The notes below the pieces were generated by a model. The model had not been told where the DNA came from and did not search any database. It saw nothing but the letters and a program-made list of their open reading frames with translations. From Pseudarthrobacter sp. NS4 (lineage in GTDB: Bacteria; Actinomycetota; Actinomycetes; Actinomycetales; Micrococcaceae), in the NCBI RefSeq assembly GCF_024758005.1, contig NZ_CP103288.1, positions 2,480,001 through 2,544,000 on the forward strand: DNA of 64,000 nt. The letters are read 5' to 3'. The translations under genes and the position numbers were made by a program. Shown piece by piece: positions 18,446 to 29,670 of this stretch (positions are counted from its first letter, which is position 1; every line of letters starts with the position of its first letter).

Positions 18446-18939
18446 TACTCGATGACCTCGCCGGTGGCCTCGTAGGCAGCGACCTTGCCGATCCTGCGGA
18501 CGTGCCGCTCGTCGTTGCTGAAGGGCTGGGAAAGGAAGGCTTCTATGAGCTCCGTTGCTTCCTCCACCGTGTGCTGGCGCCCGCCTACGGCCACCACGTT
18601 GGCGTCGTTGTGCTCGCGGGCCAGGGTTGCCGTGGAGTGGTTCCAGGCGAGGGCTGCCCTGACGCCCTTGACCTTGTTGGCAGCAATCTGCTCACCGTTG
18701 CCCGAACCGCCCAGCACGATGCCCAGCGCGTGAACTCCTGCCTGCTGGTCAGCCACCACCGCAAGGGCGGCGTTGATGCAGAAGGACGGGTAGTCGTCCT
18801 GGGCGTCGTAGACCTTGGGTCCGTGGTCCACCACTTCATAGCCCTTGGCGGTCAGGTGGGACACCAGGTGGGCGCTGAGCTCCATGCCTGCGTGGTCGGT
18901 GGCGATGTGGACCCGCGGGAAGGCAGGGGAAGAGGTCAC
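18445..18939 (-). CDS. rpiB: Ribose-5-phosphate isomerase B
   Basis: 164-residue isomerase interconverting ribose-5-phosphate and ribulose-5-phosphate. Visible are HIATDHAGMELS at the N-terminus, GIVLGGSGNGEQIAANKVKG, and VVAVGGRQHTVEEA. The usual active-site Cys of E. coli RpiB is replaced by Ser in GGSGNG, as in mycobacterial RpiB. GTG start. It is translationally coupled to nei. Confidence 0.94.
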   Translation of the reverse strand: MTSSPAFPRVHIATDHAGMELSAHLVSHLTAKGYEVVDHGPKVYDAQDDYPSFCINAALAVVADQQAGVHALGIVLGGSGNGEQIAANKVKGVRAALAWNHSTATLAREHNDANVVAVGGRQHTVEEATELIEAFLSQPFSNDERHVRRIGKVAAYEATGEVIE

Positions 18940-19017
18940 GAGCAGAATCCGTTCGGTTGGAGGCGCTGGCGGCCGGTCCGGAAGGCGCCGGCCAGGGGAA
19001 CAACACGGACAAGAATA

Positions 19018-20040
19018 CTAGGACTCCGGATGGCCGCCGGCCGCTGGTGCCGGTCCTCCGCCGCGCCGTGCCCTGGCTGCCACCCGCGTGAGGACTTCGG
19101 CCAGCCGGGCGGCCGAGGCCGGGCTCCCGCTGCTCACCGCGAGGCGCTGGCCGTCGGTCTTGCTGACGACGACGGCGGGGCCGCTGCTGACGAGCATGGC
19201 GGCGGTACCGCCGTGGTTCCGGTAGCCCCACCCGCCATAGTCGGCGGCCCGGACGTCCGCAGGGCTGGCGGCCGAGATGCTTCCTGCCGGAATGTCCATG
19301 ACAGGCACGACGCCGGCCAGCAGGACTTTCAGGCCGGCCCGGTCCGCCTTGATGCGCGCGAACAGGAAGGCTGCGCCAAAGAAGGCCAGGACTACGAGCA
19401 GTATGCCCAGCCAGGGCACGGCAATGGCAATGAGTGACGCCGGGAACACCGAAGCGATGGCGATCATGATGAAGACGGAGCTCCTTGCGTGGACCCAAAG
19501 GCGCATGCTGTCCCGGGTCAGGTCCGGGTCGAGTTCTTTGGCAATAGCGACCTGGAGTGCCCTGTCGTCCTCCATGGACCACTGCTGGTCCGCCTTGTAG
19601 ACGAAGGCCATGACCACGCCAAGGGACAGCGCAGCACCGCTCCCGAGCGCGAGGACGGTCACGTCTACCCTGGACTCGCGGGCGTCGGCAACACCTGCCT
19701 GCCCGACGAGGCCGGCGGCCAGGGCACTGGTGATGAAGAGGTCCAGGGATAGGCCGGCGCCCATCATGATCCGCCGCATCAGGACCGGCCTGCCCAACGG
19801 CACAGCCTGGTAGAGGAACAGCCAGCCGAAAACCATGATGACCAGCGCTCCCCCGCCCACGTAGGCACCGAAGGGTGCGAAGGCGGCACCGCCGTCGTCC
19901 GTCCAGCGGATGGCGAGCGGCTCGGGGAGGTCCCGGCGCAGCAACGACGCGCCGAAGACAAAAGCGCCGGCCAGGACGACGGGAAAACCGATGGCAAAGC
20001 GCAGTGCCTTGGCATCCACCGAATCCAAAAACTTTCCCAT
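19018..20040 (-). CDS. DUF1648-type multi-pass membrane protein
   Basis: 340-residue membrane protein. The N-terminal region has a hydrophobic helix followed by LPEPLAIRWTDDGG, which resembles the DUF1648 (SdpI N-terminal-like) pattern. Five or more hydrophobic segments lie within residues 1-230. The C-terminal 110 residues are soluble and probably extracytoplasmic or a small beta domain. Function unknown. It is convergent with nothing close and divergent from pepN. Confidence 0.7.
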   Translation of the reverse strand: MGKFLDSVDAKALRFAIGFPVVLAGAFVFGASLLRRDLPEPLAIRWTDDGGAAFAPFGAYVGGGALVIMVFGWLFLYQAVPLGRPVLMRRIMMGAGLSLDLFITSALAAGLVGQAGVADARESRVDVTVLALGSGAALSLGVVMAFVYKADQQWSMEDDRALQVAIAKELDPDLTRDSMRLWVHARSSVFIMIAIASVFPASLIAIAVPWLGILLVVLAFFGAAFLFARIKADRAGLKVLLAGVVPVMDIPAGSISAASPADVRAADYGGWGYRNHGGTAAMLVSSGPAVVVSKTDGQRLAVSSGSPASAARLAEVLTRVAARARRGGGPAPAAGGHPES

Positions 20041-20201
20041 GACTTAACGCTACCCCTGGGGGGGCGGCCGTAACCCGGATACCCATGCCAGGCGGCGGCC
20101 GTGAGCCGCGCAACTTGCCACGGGGTCAGGCAATGCAAGAATTATCAGTGCCGGGGCTGGGTACCGCCAGCCCGGCAGCCGCAACTTCTCTGGAGGTCCA
20201 C

Positions 20202-22763
20202 TTGCCAGGCATGAACCTGACGCGCGCCGAGGCCCGCGAACGCGCCGAACTGATCACCGTCGAGTCCTACGACGTCAACCTGGACCTCACCAGGGGCGGG
20301 GAGGTTTTCGGGAGCACCACCACAGTGAAGTTCAGCGCCAGGCCCGGTTCCTCCACGTTCATCGACGCCGTGACCCGCACCGTGCACAGCATCACGTTGA
20401 ACGGCCGCAGCCTCGATCCTGGCGCGGTGGCGGACGGCGTGCGCATCCAGCTGCCCGGCCTGGAGGAAACCAACGAGCTCACGATCGTTGCCGATGCACC
20501 GTACATGAACACCGGCGAAGGCCTGCACCGCTTCGTGGATCCGGTGGACAACGAGGTCTACCTTTACACGCAGTTCGAAGTACCTGATGCACGCAGGATG
20601 TTCGCCGTCTTTGAGCAGCCGGACCTGAAGGCAACGTTCGCGTTTACCGTGACCGCCCCGTCCCACTGGGACGTCATCTCCAACTCCCCCACGCCCCAGC
20701 CGGCCGGGGCTCCGCCGGCTGAGGACGGCGGAGCCCGCTCCGTCTGGAAGTTCGCCGCCACGCCGCGGCTGTCCTCCTACGTCACCGCTTTGATTGCGGG
20801 CCCTTACCAGTCCGTCCGCAGCGAGGTGACCAGTTCCGACGGGCGGGTGGTTCCGCTGGGCGTCTTCGCCCGGAAGTCCCTGATGCAGTACCTGGATGCG
20901 GAGAACATTTTCGAACTGACCCGCCAGGGCTTCACGTTCTTCGAGGCGCAGTTCGGCTGCCCCTACCCGTTCGGGAAATACGACCAGCTGTTCGTCCCGG
21001 AATTCAACGCCGGTGCCATGGAAAACGCCGGGGCAGTGACAATCCTGGAAGGCTACGTCTTCCGCAGCAAGGTCACCGGTGCCCAGATTGAGCGCCGTGC
21101 CATAACCGTCCTCCACGAGCTGGCACATATGTGGTTCGGGGACCTGGTCACCATGCGGTGGTGGAACGACCTCTGGCTCAACGAGTCATTCGCCGAGTAC
21201 ATGTCCCACCTGGCCGCGGTGGAAGCCACGTCCTTCACCAGCGCCTGGACCACCTTCGCCTCGGTGGAAAAGTCCTGGGCCTACCGCCAGGACCAGCTGC
21301 CCACCACCCATCCGATCTTCGCCGAGATCAACGACCTGCAGGACGTTGAGGTGAATTTCGACGGCATCACCTACGCCAAGGGCGCGTCCGTTCTCCGCCA
21401 GCTGGTGGCCTGGGTGGGCCCGGAGCAGTTCATGGCTGGTGTCCGGGAGTACTTCGCAAAGCATTCATGGCAGAACACGGAGCTGAGCGATCTCCTGGTG
21501 GAACTGGAGAAGGCGAGCGGGCGGGACCTGGACGACTGGGGCCGGCAATGGCTTGAAACCGCCGGTGTGAACACCCTGAGGCCGGAACTGGAGGCCGACG
21601 CCGACGGCACCCTGCGCTCCTTCACGATTGTGCAGTCGGCCGTGGAGGAATGGCCCACCATCCGCCCGCACCGGCTTGCAGTGGGCTTCTACAACCTCAA
21701 CAGCACGGGAAAACTGGAGCGGGTGCACCGCGAGGAACTCGACGTCGACGGCGAAAGGACCGAAGTTCCCGCGCTGGTGGGCCTGGCGCAGCCGGACCTC
21801 ATCCTGGTCAACGATGACGACCTGGCGTACGCGAAAGTTCGGCTGGACCAGAAGTCACTGGATACGGCGACGGCGCACCTGAAGGACTTTGGGCAGAGCC
21901 TGCCGCGGACCCTCGTCTGGAATTCCGCGTGGGATGCGGCCCGCGACGGAGAAACGCCGGCACGGAAGTACGTGGAGCTGATCCTGGCCAACGTCGCGGC
22001 GGAAACCGACTCCTCCGTGATCCTGGTGCAGCTCCGCCAGCTGGCCACCACCCTGAACTTCTACGTGGCCGAGGAGCACCGGGAAGCAACGGCGGTTGCT
22101 GCCGTGGACAGGCTCTGGGACCTTGCCTCCGAGGTTCCCGGCGGGTCCGACGCGCAGCTGCAGTTCGTGAAGTCCTTCGCGCTGCTTGCCCGCAGCGAAT
22201 CCCAGCTGGACCGGGTGGCAGGGCTGCTGGATGGCTCATCACCCTTGGATGGGGTGACAGTGGACCAGGACCTGCGCTGGGAGCTGGTGGCTGCACTCGT
22301 TGCCGGCGGCCGGATGGGCCAGGACGGGATCGATGCCGAACTCAGCCGCGACAACACCTCCAGCGGCCAGAACGCCGCGGCACTGGCGAAGGCCGCCATT
22401 CCCACCCCGGAGGCGAAGGCCGCGGCATGGGACTCGATCGTGGTCAAGGGCGAGCTGTCCAACGCGCTCCAGGGATCCGCCGTGACCGGCTTTATGCGGG
22501 TCCTGGACCGGTCGCTCCTGGAACCCTACGCGGAGAAGTACTTCGAGGCGGTGCCGGGGATCGTCGAGAACCGCACGCACGCGCTCGCCCAGCAGATCGT
22601 CGTCGGACTTTACCCTGCGCTGCTGACCACGCAGGCCACCGTTGACCGTACGGACGGCTTCCTGGCGGCCCTCCCGCCGCAGAGCGCCGCCCTGCGGCGC
22701 ATGATGCTGGAAAACCGCGACGGCGTTGCGCGGGCACTGCGGGCGAGGGCCGCCGATGTATAG
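20202..22763 (+). CDS. pepN: Aminopeptidase N (M1 family)
   Basis: 853-residue zinc metallo-aminopeptidase. The start chosen is TTG at 20202, because GGAGG lies 5 nt before it and the following residues PGMNLTRAEARERAELI match actinobacterial PepN. The frame is open to 20085, but the extra residues look non-coding. The substrate-binding motif is GAMEN; zinc ligands and catalytic Glu are HELAH (residues 305-309) and Glu328 (NESFAEY), the HEXXH-X18-E pattern. The C-terminal half is the ERAP1-like helical domain. Confidence 0.96.
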   Translation: MPGMNLTRAEARERAELITVESYDVNLDLTRGGEVFGSTTTVKFSARPGSSTFIDAVTRTVHSITLNGRSLDPGAVADGVRIQLPGLEETNELTIVADAPYMNTGEGLHRFVDPVDNEVYLYTQFEVPDARRMFAVFEQPDLKATFAFTVTAPSHWDVISNSPTPQPAGAPPAEDGGARSVWKFAATPRLSSYVTALIAGPYQSVRSEVTSSDGRVVPLGVFARKSLMQYLDAENIFELTRQGFTFFEAQFGCPYPFGKYDQLFVPEFNAGAMENAGAVTILEGYVFRSKVTGAQIERRAITVLHELAHMWFGDLVTMRWWNDLWLNESFAEYMSHLAAVEATSFTSAWTTFASVEKSWAYRQDQLPTTHPIFAEINDLQDVEVNFDGITYAKGASVLRQLVAWVGPEQFMAGVREYFAKHSWQNTELSDLLVELEKASGRDLDDWGRQWLETAGVNTLRPELEADADGTLRSFTIVQSAVEEWPTIRPHRLAVGFYNLNSTGKLERVHREELDVDGERTEVPALVGLAQPDLILVNDDDLAYAKVRLDQKSLDTATAHLKDFGQSLPRTLVWNSAWDAARDGETPARKYVELILANVAAETDSSVILVQLRQLATTLNFYVAEEHREATAVAAVDRLWDLASEVPGGSDAQLQFVKSFALLARSESQLDRVAGLLDGSSPLDGVTVDQDLRWELVAALVAGGRMGQDGIDAELSRDNTSSGQNAAALAKAAIPTPEAKAAAWDSIVVKGELSNALQGSAVTGFMRVLDRSLLEPYAEKYFEAVPGIVENRTHALAQQIVVGLYPALLTTQATVDRTDGFLAALPPQSAALRRMMLENRDGVARALRARAADV

Positions 22764-22787
22764 CAGCAAGGATGCCAGGGGGAACGG

Positions 22788-23261
22788 ATGAGCCTTTCTG
22801 AACACCGCTACGCCCTGGCCGTGCACTGGACCGGCAACCTGGGCGAGGGGACAACGTCCTACCGCGGCTATTCGCGGGACCATGACGTGATCATTCCGGG
22901 ACTGCCGGTCCTGCAGGGATCGGCTGATCCGACGTTCCACGGTGACCGTGAGCGCTACAACCCCGAGCAGTTGCTCCTGGCGGCCCTGGCACAGTGCCAT
23001 CTGCTGTCCTACCTGCACGTGGCGGTCAAGCATGGAGTGGTGGTTACGGCCTACCGGGACGAGGCGTCCGGGCTGATGCGGCTCAACCGGGACGGCAGCG
23101 GACAGTTCGAGCGGGTGACGCTGAGGCCCAGGGTCACAGTTGCCGACGCCGGGCACGTGGAGCTGGCAGCACGGCTCCACCACGAAGCGAACCAAGTGTG
23201 CTTCATTGCCCGCAGCGTTAACTTTCCAGTTGAGCATGAACCGGAAACGGTGCTGGCTTAG
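22788..23261 (+). CDS. OsmC-family peroxide-reducing protein
   Basis: 157-residue OsmC/Ohr-fold protein. It has the two spaced cysteines of the family, in LAALAQCHLLSYL and in NQVCFIARS, and the ERYNPEQLLLAAL segment. The family reduces organic hydroperoxides. It lies 24 nt after pepN in the same direction, with an AGGGGGAACGG site before the ATG, so co-transcription is plausible. Confidence 0.9.
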   Translation: MSLSEHRYALAVHWTGNLGEGTTSYRGYSRDHDVIIPGLPVLQGSADPTFHGDRERYNPEQLLLAALAQCHLLSYLHVAVKHGVVVTAYRDEASGLMRLNRDGSGQFERVTLRPRVTVADAGHVELAARLHHEANQVCFIARSVNFPVEHEPETVLA

Positions 23262-23475
23262 GCGCCCAGTTGCTGACCAGGGGCGCCTCGGCAGCAACTG
23301 CCTGGCGGACGGTTGCTGCTGACGGGAAGGCGCTTCCGCCAAGGACGAGGATGCGCGTTGGTCCACGCTGCGGCGCTAGGGTTAAAGCAGAACAGAGACT
23401 TCCGCGCCGGGCATAACCGGCGCGGAGGCACATCCTCCCGGCTGAGGCCGAAACCCCAAGGAGCATTTCTTCCCG

Positions 23476-24162
23476 ATGATCAGCATGTTGTCAGTCCTCC
23501 CTTCCGCCGCCACTGACCCCGACGGGATCAGCGTCCCGGGGATCGTGATCAGCCTGGGCGTCGGGGTTACGGTCTGGCTCGTGGCAACGTTCATCATTTC
23601 CCGCATCACGGGGCGTGTAGCGGCGGGCAGCAATTTCTTCAAGAAACCCACCTTCAAGTGGGCAGCCCCTGCCTTCAGGGCGCTGGATCATGAACGGCGT
23701 GTGCAGCGCGCGGAAACCATAGGTTCATTGCTGAACAGCATCGTCGGAGTACTGGTGGTGGTCATCACCGGCATGTACGTCCTCCAGAACCTGGACATCA
23801 ACATTGCACCCCTCCTGACCAGCGTGGGCATACTGGGTGTGGCCATCGGTTTCGGTGCGCAGCAGCTGATCCGCGACTTCCTGGCAGGTATCTTCATTAC
23901 CATTGAAGACCAGTTCGGCATCGGCGACGTGATCGAAACCAGCGAGGTGGTTGGCGTGGTTGAATCCATGGGGCTGCGGATTACCCGGGTGCGGTCCGAC
24001 GACGGCGCCATCTGGTATCTCCGCAACGGAGAGATCCTGCGGGTGGGAAACCGCTCCCAGGGCAACTACGTGCCGCTGCACGAGACGGCAGACGGCACCA
24101 CGGACCAGAGCTCGGATCACGGCGCCGAGAATACGAAAACCGAGCAGAAAGCCGGAGAATAG
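23476..24162 (+). CDS. Short MscS-type mechanosensitive channel
   Basis: 228-residue membrane protein. The MscS pore helix and beta domain are visible in ILGVAIGFGAQQLIRDFLAGIFITIEDQFGIGDVIE, followed by TRVRSDDGAIWYLRNGEI. Two hydrophobic helices precede the pore helix. After the beta domain the protein ends in a hydrophilic tail, so the C-terminal alpha/beta vestibule domain of E. coli MscS is largely missing. It has an AAGGAG site about 12 nt before the ATG. It ends 2 nt before the haemoglobin gene. Confidence 0.88.
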   Translation: MISMLSVLPSAATDPDGISVPGIVISLGVGVTVWLVATFIISRITGRVAAGSNFFKKPTFKWAAPAFRALDHERRVQRAETIGSLLNSIVGVLVVVITGMYVLQNLDINIAPLLTSVGILGVAIGFGAQQLIRDFLAGIFITIEDQFGIGDVIETSEVVGVVESMGLRITRVRSDDGAIWYLRNGEILRVGNRSQGNYVPLHETADGTTDQSSDHGAENTKTEQKAGE

Positions 24163-24164
24163 CG

Positions 24165-24617
24165 ATGACGATTCCCGTAGAGCCGCAACGGCCACGCCAG
24201 CTGATGCAGAACGATCCCTTCAGCCAGCCCGGCTACACGGATAACTTTTACGACGCAGTGGGCGGGCACGAAACGTTCGTCAAACTTATCGATGTCTTTT
24301 ACGACGGCGTGGCGACCGATCCCCTGCTGCGTCCCATGTACCCGGAAGAGGACCTGGAGCCCGCGAAGCGCCGTTTCCTGATGTTCCTGGAGCAGTACTG
24401 GGGCGGACCAACAACCTACGGCGAAGAGCGCGGCCATCCCCGCCTCCGGATGCGGCACATACCGTTCAAGGTCACACCGGAGGCCAAAGACCGCTGGCTG
24501 TTCCACATGCGCAAGGCTGTGGACTCCCTGGAGCTTCCGCCCCTCCACGAGGCGACGCTGTGGGACTACATGGAGCGCGCGGCGTTGTCCATGGTCAACA
24601 GCCCGTCAGGCGCCTGA
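24165..24617 (+). CDS. glbO: Truncated haemoglobin, group II (GlbO-like)
   Basis: 150-residue globin of the TrHbO type. Visible are NFYDAVGGHETFVKLIDVFYDGVATDPLLRPMYP, FLEQYWGGPTTYGEERGHPRLRMRH (proximal His region and group II Trp), and a C-terminal helix with WDYMERAAL. The family binds O2 or NO and is linked to redox or peroxide chemistry. It starts 2 nt after the MscS stop, so the two are very likely one operon. Confidence 0.93.
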   Translation: MTIPVEPQRPRQLMQNDPFSQPGYTDNFYDAVGGHETFVKLIDVFYDGVATDPLLRPMYPEEDLEPAKRRFLMFLEQYWGGPTTYGEERGHPRLRMRHIPFKVTPEAKDRWLFHMRKAVDSLELPPLHEATLWDYMERAALSMVNSPSGA

Positions 24618-24645
24618 AACAAGCAGCTTCCACCCCCGGCCGTTG

Positions 24646-25305
24646 CTAGGACAGCCCGCTTCCAGTCCGCACGAGGACGTGGCCGCGGCTGCCTGAAAGG
24701 CGGAACCACCGGCCGGCGCGGTACAGCTTCTGGTCACCGTCTGCGAGGAAACCCAGGGCAAGGGCGGCGAAGGCAGCGCCGGCAGGCAGCCCGGAACCGT
24801 CCAACTCCCGGCCCCAGACCGCGGCCCGTGCATTGTTCACGATCAGCGCACCGGGCTTGTCCGGCACGATCCCGGCCACTTCGGTGATGCCGGCCTCGGC
24901 TGCCTGCCGCAGCCCGGTATCGCTGAGCGGCCCCACGAGGTCCCAGCCGCTCCTGGGCGCACCAACTCCCGTCCAGGACTCGGTGACGGTGGTGGGCGGA
25001 ACCGGCAATTCGACGTCGCCCTCCCCTGACCGGGCGAGGCGGTCGAGGACCGCCGACAACGGGACTGTAACGTCCGTTTCCGAGGGTGCCGCCAGCGCCA
25101 TGGTGCGCAGGCCGAGGATGGTAGGGGTGGATTCCCCCAACAGCCGGGGCCGCAGCACGCACACGTACGCGGCGAGGACGGAACCTGCCGCCTGCAGCCG
25201 GATGGCGCCGTCGTCGATAGCCTTGGCGCGCGTGGCGTAGGTCTTAAGATCAGCGAGATCGCGCGGATCGGCGAAACGGAAGGACGAAGTGAGAAGATCA
25301 GACAC
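24646..25305 (-). CDS. Conserved hypothetical protein
   Basis: 219-residue soluble protein that I cannot name. It is Ala/Gly rich, with no signal peptide or membrane segment. Features are an N-terminal RDLADLKTYATRAKAIDDGAIRL helix, a middle segment with TVTESWTGVGAPRSGW, and a C-terminal region ending RWFRLSGSRGHVLVRTG. GTG start with a weak ribosome site. It converges with glbO and is divergent from tesB. Confidence 0.7.
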   Translation of the reverse strand: MSDLLTSSFRFADPRDLADLKTYATRAKAIDDGAIRLQAAGSVLAAYVCVLRPRLLGESTPTILGLRTMALAAPSETDVTVPLSAVLDRLARSGEGDVELPVPPTTVTESWTGVGAPRSGWDLVGPLSDTGLRQAAEAGITEVAGIVPDKPGALIVNNARAAVWGRELDGSGLPAGAAFAALALGFLADGDQKLYRAGRWFRLSGSRGHVLVRTGSGLS

Positions 25306-25387
25306 ACCAAGAACACTACCGGTTGCACGCCCGTGGGGCGGTGCCGGGCCGGTTGAGCAGTGCCGGGGCGCCGTCTAGAGTCAAACC

Positions 25388-26368
25388 ATGACTGAAGCCG
25401 AAGCCGGACTCCTGGCACCTCCCAGCGGTGACCCCACCGCATCGCTGATCAAACTTTTGGACCTCGGCCAGTTGGAGGGAGCCCGCACGGACGAGGACAT
25501 CTTCCTCGGACCCTCGCAGCAGCAGCCCCACCACCGGGTTTTCGGCGGCCAGGTGCTCGCCCAGTCTCTCATCGCCTCCATCCGGACTGTGGACGCGGAA
25601 CGTTTTGTCCACTCCATGCACGGCTATTTCCTGCGGCCGGGCGACGCGAACAAACCCATTACCTTCGGCGTCCAGCGCCTCCGCGACGGCCGGTCCTTTT
25701 CCGCCCGGCGCGTCCACGCCTACCAGGATGGGGTGCCCATCCTGTCCATGATCGCGTCCTTCCAGGGCGGGGATGAAGGCATCGAACACGGGTCCGAAAT
25801 GCCGGCAGGGATTCCCGACCCGGAATCCCTGCCCAGCACGGCGGACCTGCTGGGGAAGTTTGACCACCCGGTGGCCCGGCACTGGGCCTACGAGCGGCCC
25901 TTCGACATCCGGCACGTTGACCCGCCGCTGTACGTTTCTGCGAGGGGCAGGAAGGAAGCCCGGAATGCCGTCTGGATGAAGACGTTCGGGCCGATGCCGG
26001 ACAACGCCAACCTGCACCGCGCAGCCCTGGCCTACGCAAGCGACTACACCCTGCTCGAATCCATCCTGCGGCGGCACGGGCTGAGCTGGATCACGCCGGG
26101 CATGAATGTTGCCAGCCTGGATCACGCGATGTGGTGGCACCGCCCGGCGCGGGTGGATGAGTGGCTGTTGTACGTCCAGGAGTCTCCGAGCGCGCAGGGT
26201 GCCCGGGGGTTGGCGACGGGCAAGATCTTCAACCAGGCGGGGCAGCATGTGGCCTCGGTTGCCCAGGAGGGCATGGTCCGTGTGCCCACTGACCTGAAGA
26301 ACAAGGTGGTGGGCGCCTTCCAGTCCAAGGTCATGGAGCACCAGATCCGCAAGGCTGTCCGGGACTAG
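25388..26368 (+). CDS. tesB: Acyl-CoA thioesterase II
   Basis: 326-residue double-hotdog thioesterase that hydrolyses medium- and long-chain acyl-CoA. The first hotdog has HRVFGGQVLAQSLIAS and HSMHGYFLRPGD; the second has DYTLLESIL, SLDHAMWWHRP and WLLYVQESPSAQGARGLATGKIF. The catalytic Asp is in SLDHAMWWH. It ends near a strong bidirectional terminator shared with ettA. Confidence 0.93.
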   Translation: MTEAEAGLLAPPSGDPTASLIKLLDLGQLEGARTDEDIFLGPSQQQPHHRVFGGQVLAQSLIASIRTVDAERFVHSMHGYFLRPGDANKPITFGVQRLRDGRSFSARRVHAYQDGVPILSMIASFQGGDEGIEHGSEMPAGIPDPESLPSTADLLGKFDHPVARHWAYERPFDIRHVDPPLYVSARGRKEARNAVWMKTFGPMPDNANLHRAALAYASDYTLLESILRRHGLSWITPGMNVASLDHAMWWHRPARVDEWLLYVQESPSAQGARGLATGKIFNQAGQHVASVAQEGMVRVPTDLKNKVVGAFQSKVMEHQIRKAVRD

Positions 26369-26385
26369 CTGAAACAGCAGGCACG

Positions 26386-26421
26386 AAAGAGGCAGGCACC
26401 CGTTTGGGTGCCTGCCTCTTT
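26386..26421. terminator. Bidirectional terminator between tesB and ettA
   Basis: Perfect 16-bp stem AAAGAGGCAGGCACCC/GGGTGCCTGCCTCTTT with a GTTT loop. The flanking A- and T-runs suit termination on both strands between convergent genes. Confidence 0.88.
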
Positions 26422-26459
26422 GCTGCCTGATAGGTCGACGCTCGGCTGGTGCTGCGAAC

Positions 26460-28142
<1,683 letters not shown>

Positions 28143-28191
28143 GGTTCCAAATCTAGTGGGTTGGCGGGCATATCTCACATTTGCGGCGTAC

Positions 28192-28773
28192 TCAGGACCC
28201 TACAAAGCACTTGCCGCTATCCAGCACTGGGAGGACCGTGACGGCCACGGCTCCTTCCCGGACCTGGCCGATGATGCAGTCCTTACCTTGCAGCACTGCC
28301 GCTTCGATGGCGTCTGCTTCAAGGCCTGTGGGGGTGCGGCTTTGCGAGACCTGCAGGACTGCAGGTGCAATCCCGGCGCCGGTCAGCGCATCGGTCACCT
28401 GGGCGGTGGCGGGCTTCGGAGCGGCCGCAGCCAGCTGGGTCAGTGCGGTTGTGACGGTCTGTTTGACCGTTTCAGTGGCAGCCGCGTCAGGGTTTGCGGA
28501 CGGCGTGGCCGCAGTATTTGCCGGCTCTTCCCCGCTTCGGGCGCCGCTGTCCCGGGTGGGCGCCTGCGTTCCGGTTGGGGCTTCGGTTGCCTGGGTTTCA
28601 GTTGCCGGCGCCGGCGAAACAGTGGCGCCCGGGGTGCAGCCGGCCAGGACGGCAGCGAAGGCTGCACCTATGGTCAATCGAAGCAGTAAGGAGCGGCATT
28701 TCGTGGCTGCCGAAGAATCGTCCGATGAGGCACCGGCCCGATGATTCTGCCGATGGTCAGGGAGGTGCCTCAT
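28192..28773 (-). CDS. Putative lipoprotein
   Basis: About 193 residues from the ATG at 28773; this start is uncertain because no clear ribosome site is visible. A hydrophobic segment ends in a lipobox (AAVLAGC). A Thr/Ala/Pro-rich linker of about 50 residues follows, then a compact domain (about 100-193) with ETVKQTVTTALTQLA, GLEADAIEAAVLQGKDCI and a terminal VLDSGKCFVGS. The two cysteines in that domain could form a disulfide. It resembles the DUF6993-type lipoproteins of Micrococcaceae, a tentative recollection. It lies between ssb and ettA. Confidence 0.65.
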   Translation of the reverse strand: MRHLPDHRQNHRAGASSDDSSAATKCRSLLLRLTIGAAFAAVLAGCTPGATVSPAPATETQATEAPTGTQAPTRDSGARSGEEPANTAATPSANPDAAATETVKQTVTTALTQLAAAAPKPATAQVTDALTGAGIAPAVLQVSQSRTPTGLEADAIEAAVLQGKDCIIGQVREGAVAVTVLPVLDSGKCFVGS

Positions 28774-28891
28774 GCTGTCATTCTGCCATGGGTCCCGGCG
28801 ACGGCTTTGCAGCCTGGACGGGCAGGTCGCGGCCGGGGGGGTGCCAGTGCCCTGCCCGCCCAGGAACTTGAGGGGGCGTTGAGAACAGCTC

Positions 28892-29458
28892 TTAGACTTC
28901 GGACTTGGCGAGTTCCCCTGTTTCCAGGTCCAGCACCACCAGGTCGCCATCGCTGTCCTCAATGAACACGGAACCATGTGCTTCATCGCCCTCGGGCCGT
29001 TCATCGTCATTGTCCTCCGGCTCGTCGAATGCCCTGTCCATGCCGGCCTGGGGCTCTCCTTCGGCAGGAGGATCCTGCTCGACGAGGGACAGGACCGGTT
29101 TGGAGGACGTGCGGATGAAGTTTGCCGAACCCCACATCAGGTCGTGCCCCACAGACTCGGCATCGATGACGGTGGAATAGTAGATCCGGCCTTCCTTTTC
29201 CCAGCTGCGGATCTTCAGCTTGCCCACCACAATGACGGGCTGGCCTTTCCGGATGCTGCAGCCCATGCTTCCCGCAAGCTGGCGGTAGCCCTGAACCGTG
29301 AACCAGTTTGTGTGGCCATCCACCCAGGTGCGGGACTCTTTGTCGAACCGGCGGGAGGTGGAACCCATGCGGAAGGAGGCTGTGGCCACTCCCCCTGGTG
29401 TGGTGGCGCTCTTGATCTCGGTTGCAACGAAGCCCCGGATCGTAATGGTGTCGCTCAT
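28892..29458 (-). CDS. ssb: Single-stranded DNA-binding protein (paralogue)
   Basis: 188-residue OB-fold protein. The ATG at 29458 has AGGA about 9 nt upstream. Residues 1-110 carry the SSB pattern TIRGFVATEIKS, NWFTVQGYRQLAGSM and RKGQPVIVVGKLKIRSWEKEGR. The C-terminal half is very acidic (EDNDDERPEGDE) but ends DLETGELAKSEV rather than the DDDIPF-type tip that recruits repair proteins. It is therefore probably a secondary SSB rather than the essential replication one (inference). Confidence 0.85.
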   Translation of the reverse strand: MSDTITIRGFVATEIKSATTPGGVATASFRMGSTSRRFDKESRTWVDGHTNWFTVQGYRQLAGSMGCSIRKGQPVIVVGKLKIRSWEKEGRIYYSTVIDAESVGHDLMWGSANFIRTSSKPVLSLVEQDPPAEGEPQAGMDRAFDEPEDNDDERPEGDEAHGSVFIEDSDGDLVVLDLETGELAKSEV

Positions 29459-29670
29459 CTTTACGTCCTGTCTCAGTAGTGATGCCCTAGCAGGCATGAC
29501 CAGCATCGTCCGGCCGGACAGCAGTGAGGAGGGCAGGCCAGTGCTATGTGGACAACCTGCGGCCCCGGTCCCTTGTTGAGGAGAAGTCAGGCGTTGCCCG
29601 GCTGTGGCACCACAAGCAGTCCGGCAATGTAAACTTTTTGAGGCGTCGGGCTTCAGGCCCGGGTGCACCC

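Noticed and set aside
20085..20201. Upstream extension of pepN
   Set aside because: No ribosome site or family similarity; GGAGG before the TTG at 20202 fits far better.
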